The translations under genes and the position numbers were made by a program. A stretch of DNA of 64,000 bases from Flaviflagellibacter rhizophilus (GTDB lineage: Bacteria; Pseudomonadota; Alphaproteobacteria; Rhizobiales; Methylopilaceae), in the NCBI RefSeq assembly GCF_033898525.1, contig NZ_JAXAFJ010000009.1, positions 62,001-126,000 on the forward strand, read 5' to 3'. Positions 51,549 to 62,402 of this stretch are shown piece after piece (the stretch's first letter is position 1; every line of letters starts with the position of its first letter). Under the pieces are notes generated by a model. It was not told the origin of the DNA. It made no database searches and was given only the letters and a program-made list of their open reading frames with translations.

Positions 51549-51581
51549 CCGCCCGGCGTCATGCCGGGCGGGTATATTTTT
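51549..51581 (+). terminator. Rho-independent terminator after the GNAT gene
   Basis: CCGCCCGGC pairs with GCCGGGCGG around GTCAT, then TATATTTTT. It separates the ODC-GNAT unit from homospermidine synthase, whose start lies 29 bases downstream. Confidence 0.85.
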
Positions 51582-51609
51582 GCGCGTGCAAATACATGGA
51601 GTGAAAAGA

Positions 51610-53046
51610 ATGGTGGATTGGCCGATCTACGGGCACATTTCCGGACCTATCGTGATGATCGGCTTCGGCTCGATCGGGCGCGGTACCCTGCCGTTGATCG
51701 AGCGTCACTTCACCTATGACAAGGCTCGCCTCAGCGTCATCGACCCGAGCGACCTGAACAAGCACATCCTGGACGAGCGCGGCATTCCGCTCATCCGCGA
51801 GCACGTGACACGCGAGAACTACCGTGAGCTCCTGACACCGCTGCTGACCAAGGGCGGCGGTCAGGGCTTCTGCGTGAACCTCTCGGTCGACACCGGCTCG
51901 GTGGACATCATGGAGCTGTGCCGCGAACTCGGGGTCCTTTACATCGACACCGTCAACGAGCCTTGGCTCGGCTTCTACTTCGACGACAGCAAGGGGCCGG
52001 AGGAGCGTTCGAATTACGCCCTTCGCAACATGACGCTGGAGGCGAAGCGCCGCAATCCGGGAGGCACCACAGCCGTCTCCTGCTGCGGCGCCAATCCCGG
52101 CATGGTCTCGTTCTTCGTGAAGCAGGCGGCGCTGAACATCGCCCGCGACATGAACCTCAACGCGCCCGACCCGAAGACGCGCGAGGAATGGGCCTCCCTG
52201 CTGCGGCAGGTCGGCGTCAAGGGCGTGCACATCGCCGAGCGCGACACGCAGCGCACCAAGGATCCCAAGCCGCCGAACGTGTTCCTCAACACCTGGTCCG
52301 TGGAAGGCTTCATCTCGGAGGGCCTGCAGCCGTCCGAGCTTGGCTGGGGCACGCACGAGACGTGGATGCCGGAGAACGCGCGCCAGCACGAGAACAAGGA
52401 TGCGCCTGCGATCTACCTGATGCATCCCGGTGCGGACACGCGCGTGCGCACATGGTGCCCGACGCTTGGGCCACAGCTGGGCTTTCTCGTCACGCACAAC
52501 GAATCGATTTCCATCGCCGACTACTTCACGGTGAAGGAGGAGGGCGAGGTCGTGTATCGCCCGACCTGCCATTACGCCTACCACCCGGCGGACGATGCCA
52601 TCCTGTCCTGGCACGAACTGTTCGGCCATGCCGGCCGGCAGCAGGACCAGCTGCACGTGCTGGACGAGGACGAACTGGTCGACGGCGTGGATGAACTCGG
52701 CGTTCTGCTCTACGGCCACGGCAAGAACGCGTACTGGTTCGGCTCCCGCCTCTCGCTGGAAGAAACCCGCCGGCTGGCGCCTTATCAGAGTGCGACGGGT
52801 CTGCAGGTGACCTCGGCGGTTCTGGCCGGCATGGTGTGGGCTCTCGAGAACCCGCAGATGGGCATCGTCGAAGCGGATGAGATGGACTTCGCCCGCTGCC
52901 TCGAAATCCAGGCGCCGTATCTCGGGCCCGTGGAAGGTCACTACACCGACTGGACACCGCTGGACGGCCGCCCGGGACTGTTCCCCGAGGATATCGATAC
53001 GAGCGATCCTTGGCAGTTCCGCAACGTCCTGGTGCATGCTCCGTAA
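51610..53046 (+). CDS. hss: Homospermidine synthase
   Basis: Encodes 478 residues. Makes sym-homospermidine from putrescine with NAD. Markers: an N-terminal Rossmann motif VMIGFGSIGRGTLPLIERHF, DTVNEPWLGFYFDD, SCCGANPGMVSFFVKQ, and LGWGTHETWMPENARQHENK. Length and N-terminus fit alphaproteobacterial Hss. GGAGTG precedes ATG 51610. With the decarboxylase upstream it completes the ornithine-putrescine-homospermidine route, giving a main polyamine of these bacteria. Confidence 0.95.
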   Translation: MVDWPIYGHISGPIVMIGFGSIGRGTLPLIERHFTYDKARLSVIDPSDLNKHILDERGIPLIREHVTRENYRELLTPLLTKGGGQGFCVNLSVDTGSVDIMELCRELGVLYIDTVNEPWLGFYFDDSKGPEERSNYALRNMTLEAKRRNPGGTTAVSCCGANPGMVSFFVKQAALNIARDMNLNAPDPKTREEWASLLRQVGVKGVHIAERDTQRTKDPKPPNVFLNTWSVEGFISEGLQPSELGWGTHETWMPENARQHENKDAPAIYLMHPGADTRVRTWCPTLGPQLGFLVTHNESISIADYFTVKEEGEVVYRPTCHYAYHPADDAILSWHELFGHAGRQQDQLHVLDEDELVDGVDELGVLLYGHGKNAYWFGSRLSLEETRRLAPYQSATGLQVTSAVLAGMVWALENPQMGIVEADEMDFARCLEIQAPYLGPVEGHYTDWTPLDGRPGLFPEDIDTSDPWQFRNVLVHAP

Positions 53047-53182
53047 AGTTGGAGCGAAGAGGTACACACTTCTTTTTGCCGCAATCCCCTAGCTTTCTCC
53101 GCGGGGTAAGGCCCGTTATAGAATGGGTCTAGTTTAGGGGGTTGCGGTGCATGATCGATGCTCTGCCGCCGCGGGAGTTCAG

Positions 53183-53551
53183 GTGAGCGACAACAAGCTT
53201 TCCGGCCGGCGCATTCTCGTGGTCGAGGACGAAATGCTGGTCTCCATGCTCGTCACCGACCTCCTTGAGGATTTCGGCTGCACGGTGGTGGGTCCGGTCG
53301 CGCGTTTGCCTGCGGCTCTGGAAGCCGCGGCGGGCGACGGCTTCGACGCGGCCCTGCTCGACGTCAATCTTGCGGGCGTGCGCGTGTTCCCGGTGGCGGA
53401 TGTGCTGGCCGAGCGCGGCATCCCCTTCGTCTTCGTGTCCGGCTATGGCGAGCTTGATTCGGACGGGCAGCACGAAGGCCGCCCCGTCGTGCAAAAGCCG
53501 TTCAGCCCGGATGCCCTCGAGGTCGCCCTGGCGAACTGCTTCCCCGATTAG
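53183..53551 (+). CDS. Single-domain response regulator
   Basis: A 122-residue CheY-like receiver: RRILVVEDEMLVSMLVTDLL, acceptor Asp in AALLDVNLAGV, then FVFVSGYGELD and the conserved Lys in VVQKPFSP. No output domain is present. GTG 53183 has GGGAG five bases before, and GTG 53147 is also in frame. It ends 3 bases from the convergent WD40-like gene. Its partner kinase is not adjacent. Confidence 0.88.
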   Translation: MSDNKLSGRRILVVEDEMLVSMLVTDLLEDFGCTVVGPVARLPAALEAAAGDGFDAALLDVNLAGVRVFPVADVLAERGIPFVFVSGYGELDSDGQHEGRPVVQKPFSPDALEVALANCFPD

Positions 53552-53553
53552 TT

Positions 53554-54567
53554 TCAGAGCTTCGGCAGCGGCAGCACGCCCGCAGCGCCATCTGCCGTGC
53601 CAAAGGCCAGGGTCATTCCGGCTTTGTCCCAGGCGAGAGCCGTGATCGGACCGCCTTCGGATGGCGGCCTCGCCAGCAATTCACCGCCCTCGTTGTCCAT
53701 ATTCGACAGCAGGATGCAGCCGTCGAGGTAACCCACGGCGAGCACGGGCGCCTTGGGATGAAACGCCACCTGCTCCACGCGTGAATTGCGCACCGCCAGT
53801 TCCATCGGCGGCTTGCCCATGGGTCCGTCCTTGGTGATGAACGGCCAGACGATGGCCGCGTCGGCCCCGCTCGTCGCCAGCCACTTGCCATCGGGCGACC
53901 AGGACACCGAGCGCGTCTTTGAGGGATAGCCGGTCATGCGCATATGCGCCCCGTCCACGAGGCGCCAGCCGTGCAGCGCGTTCTCCTGCATGGTGGACAC
54001 CACGAAGCGCCCGTCAGCCGATGCCGTGATGCCAGTATGCGAGCCCTTCCACGGCAGTTCCTTCACCGGCGCCGATGAGCGCGGGAACCACAACGTGGCC
54101 CCGTCATAGCGCGCGACGATGAGCTGGAAGCCTTTGACGGCGAAGGTCAGCCCGCGAGCGGTGGAGGCCAGGTCGATGCCGTGCACCGCGCCCTTGCCGT
54201 CGCGCACCCGCACCCGGCGCCCGGCCGACCAGGCCACCGCATTTTCCGGCCCGGTGGCGACGGCGTCGATCCAGGTGCCGCCGGAGTCCGCGATCTCCTC
54301 CATCGCACCGTCGGCTGTGGTGCGGACCACGCGGCCATCATCGCCTCCGGTGATCAGGGCGGTGCCATCGGCGGTCGCCGCAAGCACCGAGCCATCGGGG
54401 TGAGCCGCCAAACGCGTCTCTTCCTCGTCGCGGACGAGGAGCACGGAACCATCGCCGAGTGCGAAAGCCGCCGTGTCGCCGAGAAAGGCGACAGCGGTGA
54501 CATGCGCATCGGCGTCGATGGGGCGGATGAAGCTGGAGAGTGTCTGATCGGCGGGCATGCGCCGCAT
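53554..54567 (-). CDS. WD40-like beta-propeller protein
   Basis: Encodes up to 337 residues (ATG 54558 would shorten it by three). It is built of repeated blades with VTAVAFLGDTAAFALGDGSV, ALITGGDDGRVVRT, SVSWSPDGKWLATSGADAAI and VEQVAFHPKAPVLAVGYLDG. It carries no signal peptide. The last gene of the leftward zinc operon, 53 bases after the CobW gene. A link to metal handling is inferred from this conserved-looking position. Confidence 0.78.
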   Translation of the reverse strand: MRRMPADQTLSSFIRPIDADAHVTAVAFLGDTAAFALGDGSVLLVRDEEETRLAAHPDGSVLAATADGTALITGGDDGRVVRTTADGAMEEIADSGGTWIDAVATGPENAVAWSAGRRVRVRDGKGAVHGIDLASTARGLTFAVKGFQLIVARYDGATLWFPRSSAPVKELPWKGSHTGITASADGRFVVSTMQENALHGWRLVDGAHMRMTGYPSKTRSVSWSPDGKWLATSGADAAIVWPFITKDGPMGKPPMELAVRNSRVEQVAFHPKAPVLAVGYLDGCILLSNMDNEGGELLARPPSEGGPITALAWDKAGMTLAFGTADGAAGVLPLPKL

Positions 54568-54620
54568 TTAGTCCGTCGCCGCGCCGAGGGAAAGTGCCAC
54601 CCGGCGCGGCGTTCAGAAGA

Positions 54621-55694
54621 TCAGGCCGCGCAGGCCATGAAGCCGTCGCGCAGACGCTCGGTGTCGAGGTCGCGGCCGATGAAGACCAGCTTCGAATCGC
54701 GCGTCTCTCCGGGCTTCCACTCACGCTGCAGATCGCCGTCCAGGATCATGTGCACGCCCTGAAAGACGAAGCGGCGCGGCTCGTTCTTGAACGACAGGAT
54801 GCCCTTCCAGCGCAGGAAGTTCTGTCCCTCGCGCTGGGCGAGATCCTGCACCCACGGCATGAACTTGTCGGGATCCACATCGCCGGGGATGTGGAAGGCC
54901 ACGGACTGCATGTGTTCGTCGTGGTAATGCTTCAGGCCGCCGTGGCCGTGATCATGATGATCGTGACCGTGGCCATGATCGTGATCATGACCGCAGCCAC
55001 AATCGGGTCCGTGCTCGTGGTGGTCGTGTGCGTGATCGTGCGTGCCTTCCTGCTCGAGGAACGCCGGCTCGATGGACAGGATGCGCTCAAGATCGAAGGC
55101 GCCGCGATCCAGCACCTCATCCAGCGGCACATTGCTCTTCACCGTGCGGATGACGCGGGCATAGGGGTTCAGACCGCGAATGCGGGCCTCAACCTCCTGC
55201 AGCGCGGCTTCGTCCACGAGGTCGGTCTTGTTGAGCAGGATGACGTCGGCGAACGCGATCTGGTTCTTGGCTTCGGGGGCATCCTTCAGCCGGTCGACCA
55301 GCCATTTGGCGTCGGCGACCGTCACCACGGCATCGAGGCGCACCGTGTCCTGCACGTCCTGATCGATGAAGAAGGTCTGTGCGACCGGCGCCGGATCGGC
55401 CAGGCCGGTGGTCTCGACGATGATGGCGTCGAACTTGCCCTTCCGCTTCATCAGCCCCTCGATGATGCGGATGAGGTCTCCGCGCACCGTGCAGCAGATG
55501 CAGCCATTGTTCATCTCGAAGACTTCTTCGTCCGCGCCGACGACCAGTTCGTTGTCGATGCCGATCTCTCCAAACTCATTGACGATGACGGCGTAGCGCT
55601 TGCCGTGCTGCTCCGAGAGGATGCGGTTCAGGAGCGTGGTCTTCCCGGCGCCGAGATAGCCGGTGAGAACGGTGACGGGAATCTTGTCGGACAT
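54621..55694 (-). CDS. CobW/ZigA-type metallochaperone GTPase
   Basis: Encodes 357 residues. P-loop VLTGYLGAGKTTLLNRIL, the zinc site in NNGCICCTVRGDL, VETTGLADPAP and the NKTD nucleotide-specificity motif. A long His-rich loop (HDHAHDHHEHGPDCGCGHDH and beyond) stands before the CobW C-terminal domain. Such GTPases deliver zinc when it is scarce. Clustering with znuABC and a Zur-like box supports this. ATG 55694 gives the family N-terminus. Confidence 0.9.
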   Translation of the reverse strand: MSDKIPVTVLTGYLGAGKTTLLNRILSEQHGKRYAVIVNEFGEIGIDNELVVGADEEVFEMNNGCICCTVRGDLIRIIEGLMKRKGKFDAIIVETTGLADPAPVAQTFFIDQDVQDTVRLDAVVTVADAKWLVDRLKDAPEAKNQIAFADVILLNKTDLVDEAALQEVEARIRGLNPYARVIRTVKSNVPLDEVLDRGAFDLERILSIEPAFLEQEGTHDHAHDHHEHGPDCGCGHDHDHGHGHDHHDHGHGGLKHYHDEHMQSVAFHIPGDVDPDKFMPWVQDLAQREGQNFLRWKGILSFKNEPRRFVFQGVHMILDGDLQREWKPGETRDSKLVFIGRDLDTERLRDGFMACAA

Positions 55695-55769
55695 GGGATG
55701 ACCCTGTTTGGCACCATCAGGCCGGCACAAGCGTCCGGACCCGATGGCGGAGAAATGTTCGCGGGGGCG

Positions 55770-56783
55770 TCAACGCGTCAGCGCGGCGCTCAGCGTCTTT
55801 ATATTGTGGCGGAACAGGTCGATGTAAGTCCCGGCTGGACCGTCCTTCGCCGACAGGGCGTCGGAATACAGCTCACCGCCCATCTCGGCTCCGCTCTCGC
55901 GGGATATCTGCTGGATCAGGCGTTTGTCGGTCACGTTTTCCACGAACACTGCCTTCACCTTCTCCTTCCTGATCTGCTTCACGAGGGTGGCGACATCCTT
56001 CGCTGATGCCTCCGCATCGGTCGAGACGCCTTGCGGCGCCAGGAACGTGAATCCATAGGCCTCGCCGAAATAGCCGAAGGCATCATGCGAGGTGATGATC
56101 TTGCGATCAGTTGCCGGGATCTTCTCCGCCGCCGCGCGAATCTGGGCATCGACTTCGTCGAGCTTTGCGAGATAGGCGGTCGCATTGGCCTCGTACTCAG
56201 CCTTGCCGGCGGGGTCGGCCGCAATCAGCGCATCGCGGATATTGCCGACATAGATCTTGCCATTGGCAATGGACTGGAAGGCGTGCGGGTCGTTCTCGCC
56301 GTGGTCATGGGCATCGTCGTGGCCATGCGCTTTCCCTTCGGCAACCTCATGGCCATGGTCGTGACCTTTGTCGCCGTGCCCGGCTTCGTGATCATGGCCC
56401 TTCTCCCCCTCATGGTCGTGGCCCTCTTCCTCCTCCATGCTGCGGGGCGTCACTCCTTCGGAAGCGGTCACGATCTGCGCCTTCGAGCCGGAAGCCTCGA
56501 CCAGCCGCTCCATCCAGCCTTCGAAGCCGAGCCCGTTCACGAACAGCAGCTTCGCGCCGGCGACGGCTTTCGCGTCAGCCGGGGTGGGTGTGTAGACGTG
56601 CGCGTCTCCGCCCGGTCCCACGAGGGTGCGTACCTCGACACGCTCGCCCCCGACATTCTCCACTATGTCGGCCAGGATCGAAAAGCTGGCGATCGTGGAG
56701 AGCTTCTCCTGCGCCTGCGCAACATCCGGCAACAGACCAGCCGCAAGGATAAGAGATGTTATAACGTATCTTTTCAGAGTCAC
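55770..56783 (-). CDS. znuA: Zinc ABC transporter substrate-binding protein
   Basis: Encodes 337 residues. A signal peptide (LKRYVITSLILAAGLLPDVA plus QA) leads into a cluster A-I fold: TIASFSILADIVENVGGERV, then GGDAHVYTPTPADAK with a metal His, and ITSHDAFGYFGEAYGFTFLA. The His/Asp-rich loop (EEGHDHEGEKGHDHEAGHGD on) is typical of ZnuA. GTG 56783 or 56792 are the best starts. A Zur-like box lies inside its first codons. It begins 26 bases after znuB. Confidence 0.93.
   Translation of the reverse strand: MTLKRYVITSLILAAGLLPDVAQAQEKLSTIASFSILADIVENVGGERVEVRTLVGPGGDAHVYTPTPADAKAVAGAKLLFVNGLGFEGWMERLVEASGSKAQIVTASEGVTPRSMEEEEGHDHEGEKGHDHEAGHGDKGHDHGHEVAEGKAHGHDDAHDHGENDPHAFQSIANGKIYVGNIRDALIAADPAGKAEYEANATAYLAKLDEVDAQIRAAAEKIPATDRKIITSHDAFGYFGEAYGFTFLAPQGVSTDAEASAKDVATLVKQIRKEKVKAVFVENVTDKRLIQQISRESGAEMGGELYSDALSAKDGPAGTYIDLFRHNIKTLSAALTR
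56755..56770. promoter_or_regulatory. Zur-like box within the 5' end of znuA
   Basis: GATGTTATAACGTATC matches the site at 58591-58606 in 14 of 16 bases in the same orientation. It is near-palindromic and AT-rich in GC-rich coding DNA. It lies just downstream of the znuA start codon, an unusual place. Confidence 0.45.
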
Positions 56784-56808
56784 GGTTTGCACCTTGGTTT
56801 GCCGCCGC

Positions 56809-57681
56809 TCAGGCTTCGAGATGACGGATAGGAATGAAGCGCCGGGCAAAGCCGCCTTCAGCGCCGAAGATGAGGGAAAGAACGTAGATCGCGCCTGCCG
56901 CGCTGATCACGGAGGGGCCGGTCGGGAGACCGAGATGGTAGGACACCAGCAGGCCCGCATAGCCCGAAACAACGCCCATGGCGGCCGAGATCAAAAGGAT
57001 GACGGAGATATCCTGCGTCCACAACCGGGCCGAGGCTGCGGGCAACATCATGAGCCCGACCGCAAGCAATGTGCCGAGAGCGTGGAAGCCGCCGACGAGG
57101 TTGAGCACGACCAGCCCGAGAAAGATGAAGTGCACCGGGGTGCCTGCCGAAGACACGGAGCGCAGGAAGGATGGGTCCATGCATTCCAGCACGAGCGGCC
57201 GGTAGATGGCAGCCATCGCGACAAGCGTGAGGCTGGCGATGGAGGCAAGCAAGATCAAAGTCGCGTCGTCCAGCGCGAGCACCGTCCCGAACAGGACGTG
57301 CAACAGGTCTACATTCGACCCGCGGAGCGAGACCAGCATGACGCCGACGGCCAAAGACAAGAGGTAGAATGCCGCGAGCGAGGCGTCTTCCTTCAGGGCC
57401 GTGAAGCGGGCGACCAGGCCGGCCAGAACGGCCACCGTCACCCCTGCGATCAGCCCGCCCAGTGTCATCGCCGGCAAGGAGAGCCCTGCCACCAGATAGC
57501 CGACAGCGGCACCCGGAAGGATAGCGTGGGCCATGGCATCCCCGGTGAGGCTCATGCGCCGCAGCATCAGGAATACGCCGACAGGCGCCGCGCCCATTGC
57601 CAGCGCGAACGAGCCGACGAGCGCCCTCTTCATAAAATCGAATTCGGCAAATGGCGCGATCAGAAGGTCGTAGGGGCTCAT
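56809..57681 (-). CDS. znuB: Zinc ABC transporter permease
   Basis: Encodes 290 residues with about eight membrane helices. ZnuB/MntB family markers: MKRALVGSFALAMGAAPVGV, FLMLRRMSLTGDAMAHAILP, GAAVGYL and a late LGTLLAVGLMMLPAASARLW. Forms the channel of the zinc importer with ZnuC and ZnuA. Its start overlaps the znuC stop (ATGA). Confidence 0.93.
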   Translation of the reverse strand: MSPYDLLIAPFAEFDFMKRALVGSFALAMGAAPVGVFLMLRRMSLTGDAMAHAILPGAAVGYLVAGLSLPAMTLGGLIAGVTVAVLAGLVARFTALKEDASLAAFYLLSLAVGVMLVSLRGSNVDLLHVLFGTVLALDDATLILLASIASLTLVAMAAIYRPLVLECMDPSFLRSVSSAGTPVHFIFLGLVVLNLVGGFHALGTLLAVGLMMLPAASARLWTQDISVILLISAAMGVVSGYAGLLVSYHLGLPTGPSVISAAGAIYVLSLIFGAEGGFARRFIPIRHLEA

Positions 57682-58427
57682 GCCGCGTCCCGGGAGCAGA
57701 TCGCCGCCTCAGGATCGAAGGCCTCGATCATGTGCCGCGCCTTGAAGAGGTTCTCCGCTGTCAGCACCTCGTGGGCCGGCCCCCACGCCACGGGGGAGCG
57801 TGCCAGAAGGAGAGCGTCCGTGAAGTGGGCGCGCACCAGATCCATATCGTGCAGCACCGCGATCACGGTGCGCTGCTCGCCGTGCCAGCGCCGGATGATG
57901 TCGAGCAGGTCCGACACGGTGCGGGTGTCCAGCGCGTTGAAGGGCTCGTCGAGCAGGATGACGGGCGCGTTCTGGAGCAGAAGGCGCGCGAACAGAGCGC
58001 GCTGGGTCTGCCCGCCGGACAGGGTGCCGATCGGCCGGTTCTCGAAGCCGGTCAGTCCCACCGCACCCAGGGCGTCCCCGATGCGCTGACTGTCTCCGCG
58101 ACCCATCCCGCCGAACAGGCCGTGACGCTTCCACAAGCCCATCGCGACCAGATCGTAGACGGCCATAGGAAAGCTGCGGTCGATCTCGGCGGCCTGGGGG
58201 AGATAGGCGATGTCGCGACGCGTCAGATTTCCGAGCCCGATGCTGCCGGAGAGCGGCTTCAGCATGCCGACAATGCCCTTCAGCAGGGTCGACTTGCCTG
58301 CGCCGTTGGGACCGACGACAGCGGTCAGGCTGCCGCTTCCGATGGCGCCGGACAGGTGATGCACAGCGGGATGACGGGCATAGCCAAGGGTCACATCATC
58401 CAGGAGGATGCCGGACGTCGCACTCAT
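57678..58427 (-). CDS. znuC: Zinc ABC transporter ATP-binding protein
   Basis: Encodes 249 residues. Walker A VGPNGAGKSTLLKGIVGML, Q-loop in IAYLPQAAEIDRSFPM, signature LSGGQTQRALFARLLLQ, Walker B VILLDEPFNAL, and H-loop AVLHDMDL. Energises zinc uptake. ATG 58427 overlaps the stop of the small membrane ORF upstream (ATGA), marking one operon. Confidence 0.93.
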   Translation of the reverse strand: MSATSGILLDDVTLGYARHPAVHHLSGAIGSGSLTAVVGPNGAGKSTLLKGIVGMLKPLSGSIGLGNLTRRDIAYLPQAAEIDRSFPMAVYDLVAMGLWKRHGLFGGMGRGDSQRIGDALGAVGLTGFENRPIGTLSGGQTQRALFARLLLQNAPVILLDEPFNALDTRTVSDLLDIIRRWHGEQRTVIAVLHDMDLVRAHFTDALLLARSPVAWGPAHEVLTAENLFKARHMIEAFDPEAAICSRDAA

Positions 58428-58585
58428 GACAATGCCCACCAGACGCCGGCCCACAGCACAGCCACGATGACGACCACGCCGGACAGGCGCTGGCCGAAGG
58501 ACAGCCGCAGCAGCGACAATCGCGGTTCGAGGGCGCGCCGGGGCTTAGCCTGATGCCTGTGTATGTGGTGGGAAGCGTGCGCCAT
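58424..58585 (-). CDS. Small His-rich membrane protein leading the zinc operon
   Basis: Reverse-strand ATG 58585 opens a 53-residue frame: MAHASHHIHRHQAKPRR, then LSLLRLSFGQRLSGVVVIVA and VLWAGVWWALS. The N-terminus is rich in His and basic residues, and the C-terminal half is one membrane helix. The TGA overlaps the znuC ATG. No ribosome-binding site is seen and the Zur-like box lies six bases upstream, so translation may be leaderless. It could bind or sense zinc at the membrane, a guess from composition and context. Confidence 0.6.
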   Translation of the reverse strand: MAHASHHIHRHQAKPRRALEPRLSLLRLSFGQRLSGVVVIVAVLWAGVWWALS

Positions 58586-58590
58586 TGGTG

Positions 58591-58606
58591 GATGTTATAA
58601 TATATC
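58591..58606. promoter_or_regulatory. Zur-like box and promoter of the zinc operon
   Basis: GATGTTATAATATATC is an imperfect palindrome resembling alphaproteobacterial Zur boxes (TGTTATAnTATAACA type). It sits directly before the first gene of the znu operon. Zinc-loaded Zur would repress here. Confidence 0.62.
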
Positions 58607-58725
58607 AGGTGCGCGCGGCAAGCTGTTGCCCATTGCGCCTGCTTCTTGGCATTTAGTAGGGGGTCGCGCACACTCGCAGCCGAGCGGCACCGGCAGAATG
58701 TGCCGCCTTCAGGAGGAAGACCGAT

Positions 58726-59697
58726 ATGCGATTCATTGCAGCTCTGGCGCTCGCCTGCGTCGGCACATTCGCCGCCGCAGCCAGCCCGGCCACGGCACAG
58801 ACATTTCCCACCCGACCGCTGACCCTCGTGATCCCCTTCGCAGCCGGCGGCTCCACCGATCTCGTCGGTCGTCTCGTGGCGCAGCGCATGAGCGAGGAAC
58901 TTGGCCAGCAGGTGGTGGTGGACAATCGCGGCGGCGCCGGTGGCAATCTGGGCTCGGCAGCCGTCGCGAAGTCCGCGGCCGACGGCTATACCATCCTGAT
59001 GGGAACGGTGGCGACGCACGCCCTGAACCCCCTCATCTACACCAAGATTCCGTATGATCCGGTAAAGGATTTCGCGCCAGTCTCCCTCCTGGCAACGGTC
59101 CCGAATGTGCTGGCGGTGCATCCATCCGTGCCCGCGAACAATGTGGCCGAGCTGGTAGCGCTGGCGAAGAAGGATCCCGGCAAATTCAGCTACGCCTCCT
59201 CGGGCAACGGCACCCCGCTTCACCTCTCCGGCGAATTGTTCAAGACGCTGGCGGGCGTCGACATCGTGCACGTTCCCTACAAGGGATCGGGCCCGGCGCT
59301 CATCGACGTGCTGGCCGGGCAGGTGCCGATCATCTTCGACAATCTTCCCTCCTCCACCGAGCACATCAAGACCGGTCGCCTGAAGGGACTGGGCGTGACG
59401 ACAACGGGCCGTGCACCAGTGTTTCCTGACATGCCAGCCATCGGCGAAACGCTGAAGGGTTATGAAACCTATACCTGGAATGCGTTGTTCGCCCCCGCCG
59501 GCACGCCGCCGGAGGTAATCGCCCGTCTCAACGAGGCGGCGAACAAGGCAGTGAGCGACGAGAAGACCAAGGCGAAGCTGGCCGAGTTCAGCGCCACCGT
59601 GGTGGCCTCCACGCCCGACGAACTGGCGAAACACGTGCAGTCCGAGATCGCCAAGTGGACGCCGATCGTGAAGCAGTCCGGCGCACGCATCGACTAA
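58726..59697 (+). CDS. Bug-family tripartite tricarboxylate transporter binding protein
   Basis: Encodes 323 residues with a signal peptide (MRFIAALALACVGTFAAAAS, cut after ATAQ). Mature protein: FPTRPLTLVIPFAAGGSTDL, then ELGQQVVVDNRGGAGGNLGS, YKGSGPALIDVLAGQVPIIF and FAPAGTPPEVIARLNEAANK. Bug proteins bind carboxylates in the periplasm for TctAB permeases, which are not nearby, as is common. GGAGGA precedes ATG 58726. It is divergent from the znu operon. Confidence 0.93.
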   Translation: MRFIAALALACVGTFAAAASPATAQTFPTRPLTLVIPFAAGGSTDLVGRLVAQRMSEELGQQVVVDNRGGAGGNLGSAAVAKSAADGYTILMGTVATHALNPLIYTKIPYDPVKDFAPVSLLATVPNVLAVHPSVPANNVAELVALAKKDPGKFSYASSGNGTPLHLSGELFKTLAGVDIVHVPYKGSGPALIDVLAGQVPIIFDNLPSSTEHIKTGRLKGLGVTTTGRAPVFPDMPAIGETLKGYETYTWNALFAPAGTPPEVIARLNEAANKAVSDEKTKAKLAEFSATVVASTPDELAKHVQSEIAKWTPIVKQSGARID

Positions 59698-59750
59698 TAC
59701 GAACGGTTGACGGGCCGTCGAATCTCACGCACTTTCCCGCTCGCACAAAC

Positions 59751-59850
59751 CGAGGGGGGTCCCGACAAGGGGCTGAGATACCGACGGCCGTTTCCCGGCA
59801 GCGCGGTGACCCTTTGAACCTGATCCGGGTCATGCCGGCGAAGGGACGGG
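59751..59850 (+). promoter_or_regulatory. TPP riboswitch (thi box)
   Basis: Carries the aptamer landmarks: GGGGGGTCCC, CTGAGATACC, then ACCCTTTGAACCTGATCCGG and GTCATGCCGGCGAAGGGA. It sits about 80 bases before thiC, so thiamin pyrophosphate should shut down thiC expression. Confidence 0.95.
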
Positions 59851-59931
59851 TCAACGCCACCTCCATGTTCACACGGGTGGCGTCTGCGCTGCTCCTCGCT
59901 TCCCGGATCTCCGAACGCGAGGAGATCCACG

Positions 59932-61800
<1,869 letters not shown>

Positions 61801-61938
61801 TCGGGGATCACCCGAGAAGCCCCCGCGTGTGGGTCCCGGACAGGTGCTGCGCACCTTCCGGGACGCATACGCTCCGCGCTGACGGATCGCCCGCTCCCCG
61901 GCTAAGCTGGACCGACGACCCACGCATTCGAGGAACAT

Positions 61939-62346
61939 ATGGACATCCATCGCAGCGGCTCCCGCCCCTCGACCACCGGCCCGGAGGACTACTTCACAGG
62001 CCGTGTGACCATCGAATCCATCTTCGAAGCACCCGAGCCAGCCCGTGTGCGGTCAGCCACGGTCACCTTCGAGCCCGGAGCGCGCACGACATGGCACACC
62101 CACCCGCTCGGCCAGACGATCCTCGTTACGGCAGGTGTGGGCTGGGCACAGCGTGACGGCGGTCCCATCCAAGAGATCCGACCGGGAGACGTCGTCTGGT
62201 TCCCGCCGGGTGAGAAGCACTGGCATGGCGCGACCGCCACATCGGGCATGACGCACATCGCGATCCAGGAAGCGCTGGATGGCGGTGCCGTGGAATGGCT
62301 TGAGCCGGTGACGGACGAGCAATACGGCGGTCCGTCCTCGGCCTGA
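61939..62346 (+). CDS. Cupin-domain protein
   Basis: Encodes 135 residues with one cupin barrel. Motif 1 is ARTTWHTHPLGQTILVTAGV (two His and a Gln/Glu site) and motif 2 is PGDVVWFPPGEKHWHGA. It is close to the (R)-mandelonitrile lyase/quercetinase-like small cupins. The substrate is unknown. It probably binds a divalent metal in the cytosol. A bidirectional terminator follows. Confidence 0.85.
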   Translation: MDIHRSGSRPSTTGPEDYFTGRVTIESIFEAPEPARVRSATVTFEPGARTTWHTHPLGQTILVTAGVGWAQRDGGPIQEIRPGDVVWFPPGEKHWHGATATSGMTHIAIQEALDGGAVEWLEPVTDEQYGGPSSA

Positions 62347-62352
62347 CGCAAA

Positions 62353-62377
62353 AGGGGCCGCGTCAGACGCGGCCCCT
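62353..62377. terminator. Bidirectional terminator between cupin and DUF4142 genes
   Basis: AGGGGCCGCGTC pairs with GACGCGGCCCCT around one A. A runs flank the left side (for the minus strand) and a CTT the right. It serves both convergent genes. Confidence 0.8.
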
Positions 62378-62402
62378 TGATCTATGTCCCTGGTGTCGGG
62401 TG

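Noticed and set aside
51559..53067. 502-residue minus-strand ORF
   Set aside because: Complete antisense shadow of homospermidine synthase.
54540..56006. 488-residue plus-strand ORF
   Set aside because: Antisense to the CobW and znuA genes; its Val/Ile-rich stretches are the reverse reading of His-rich codons.
58396..59634. 412-residue minus-strand ORF
   Set aside because: Antisense to the Bug-family gene; it also crosses the divergent promoter region.
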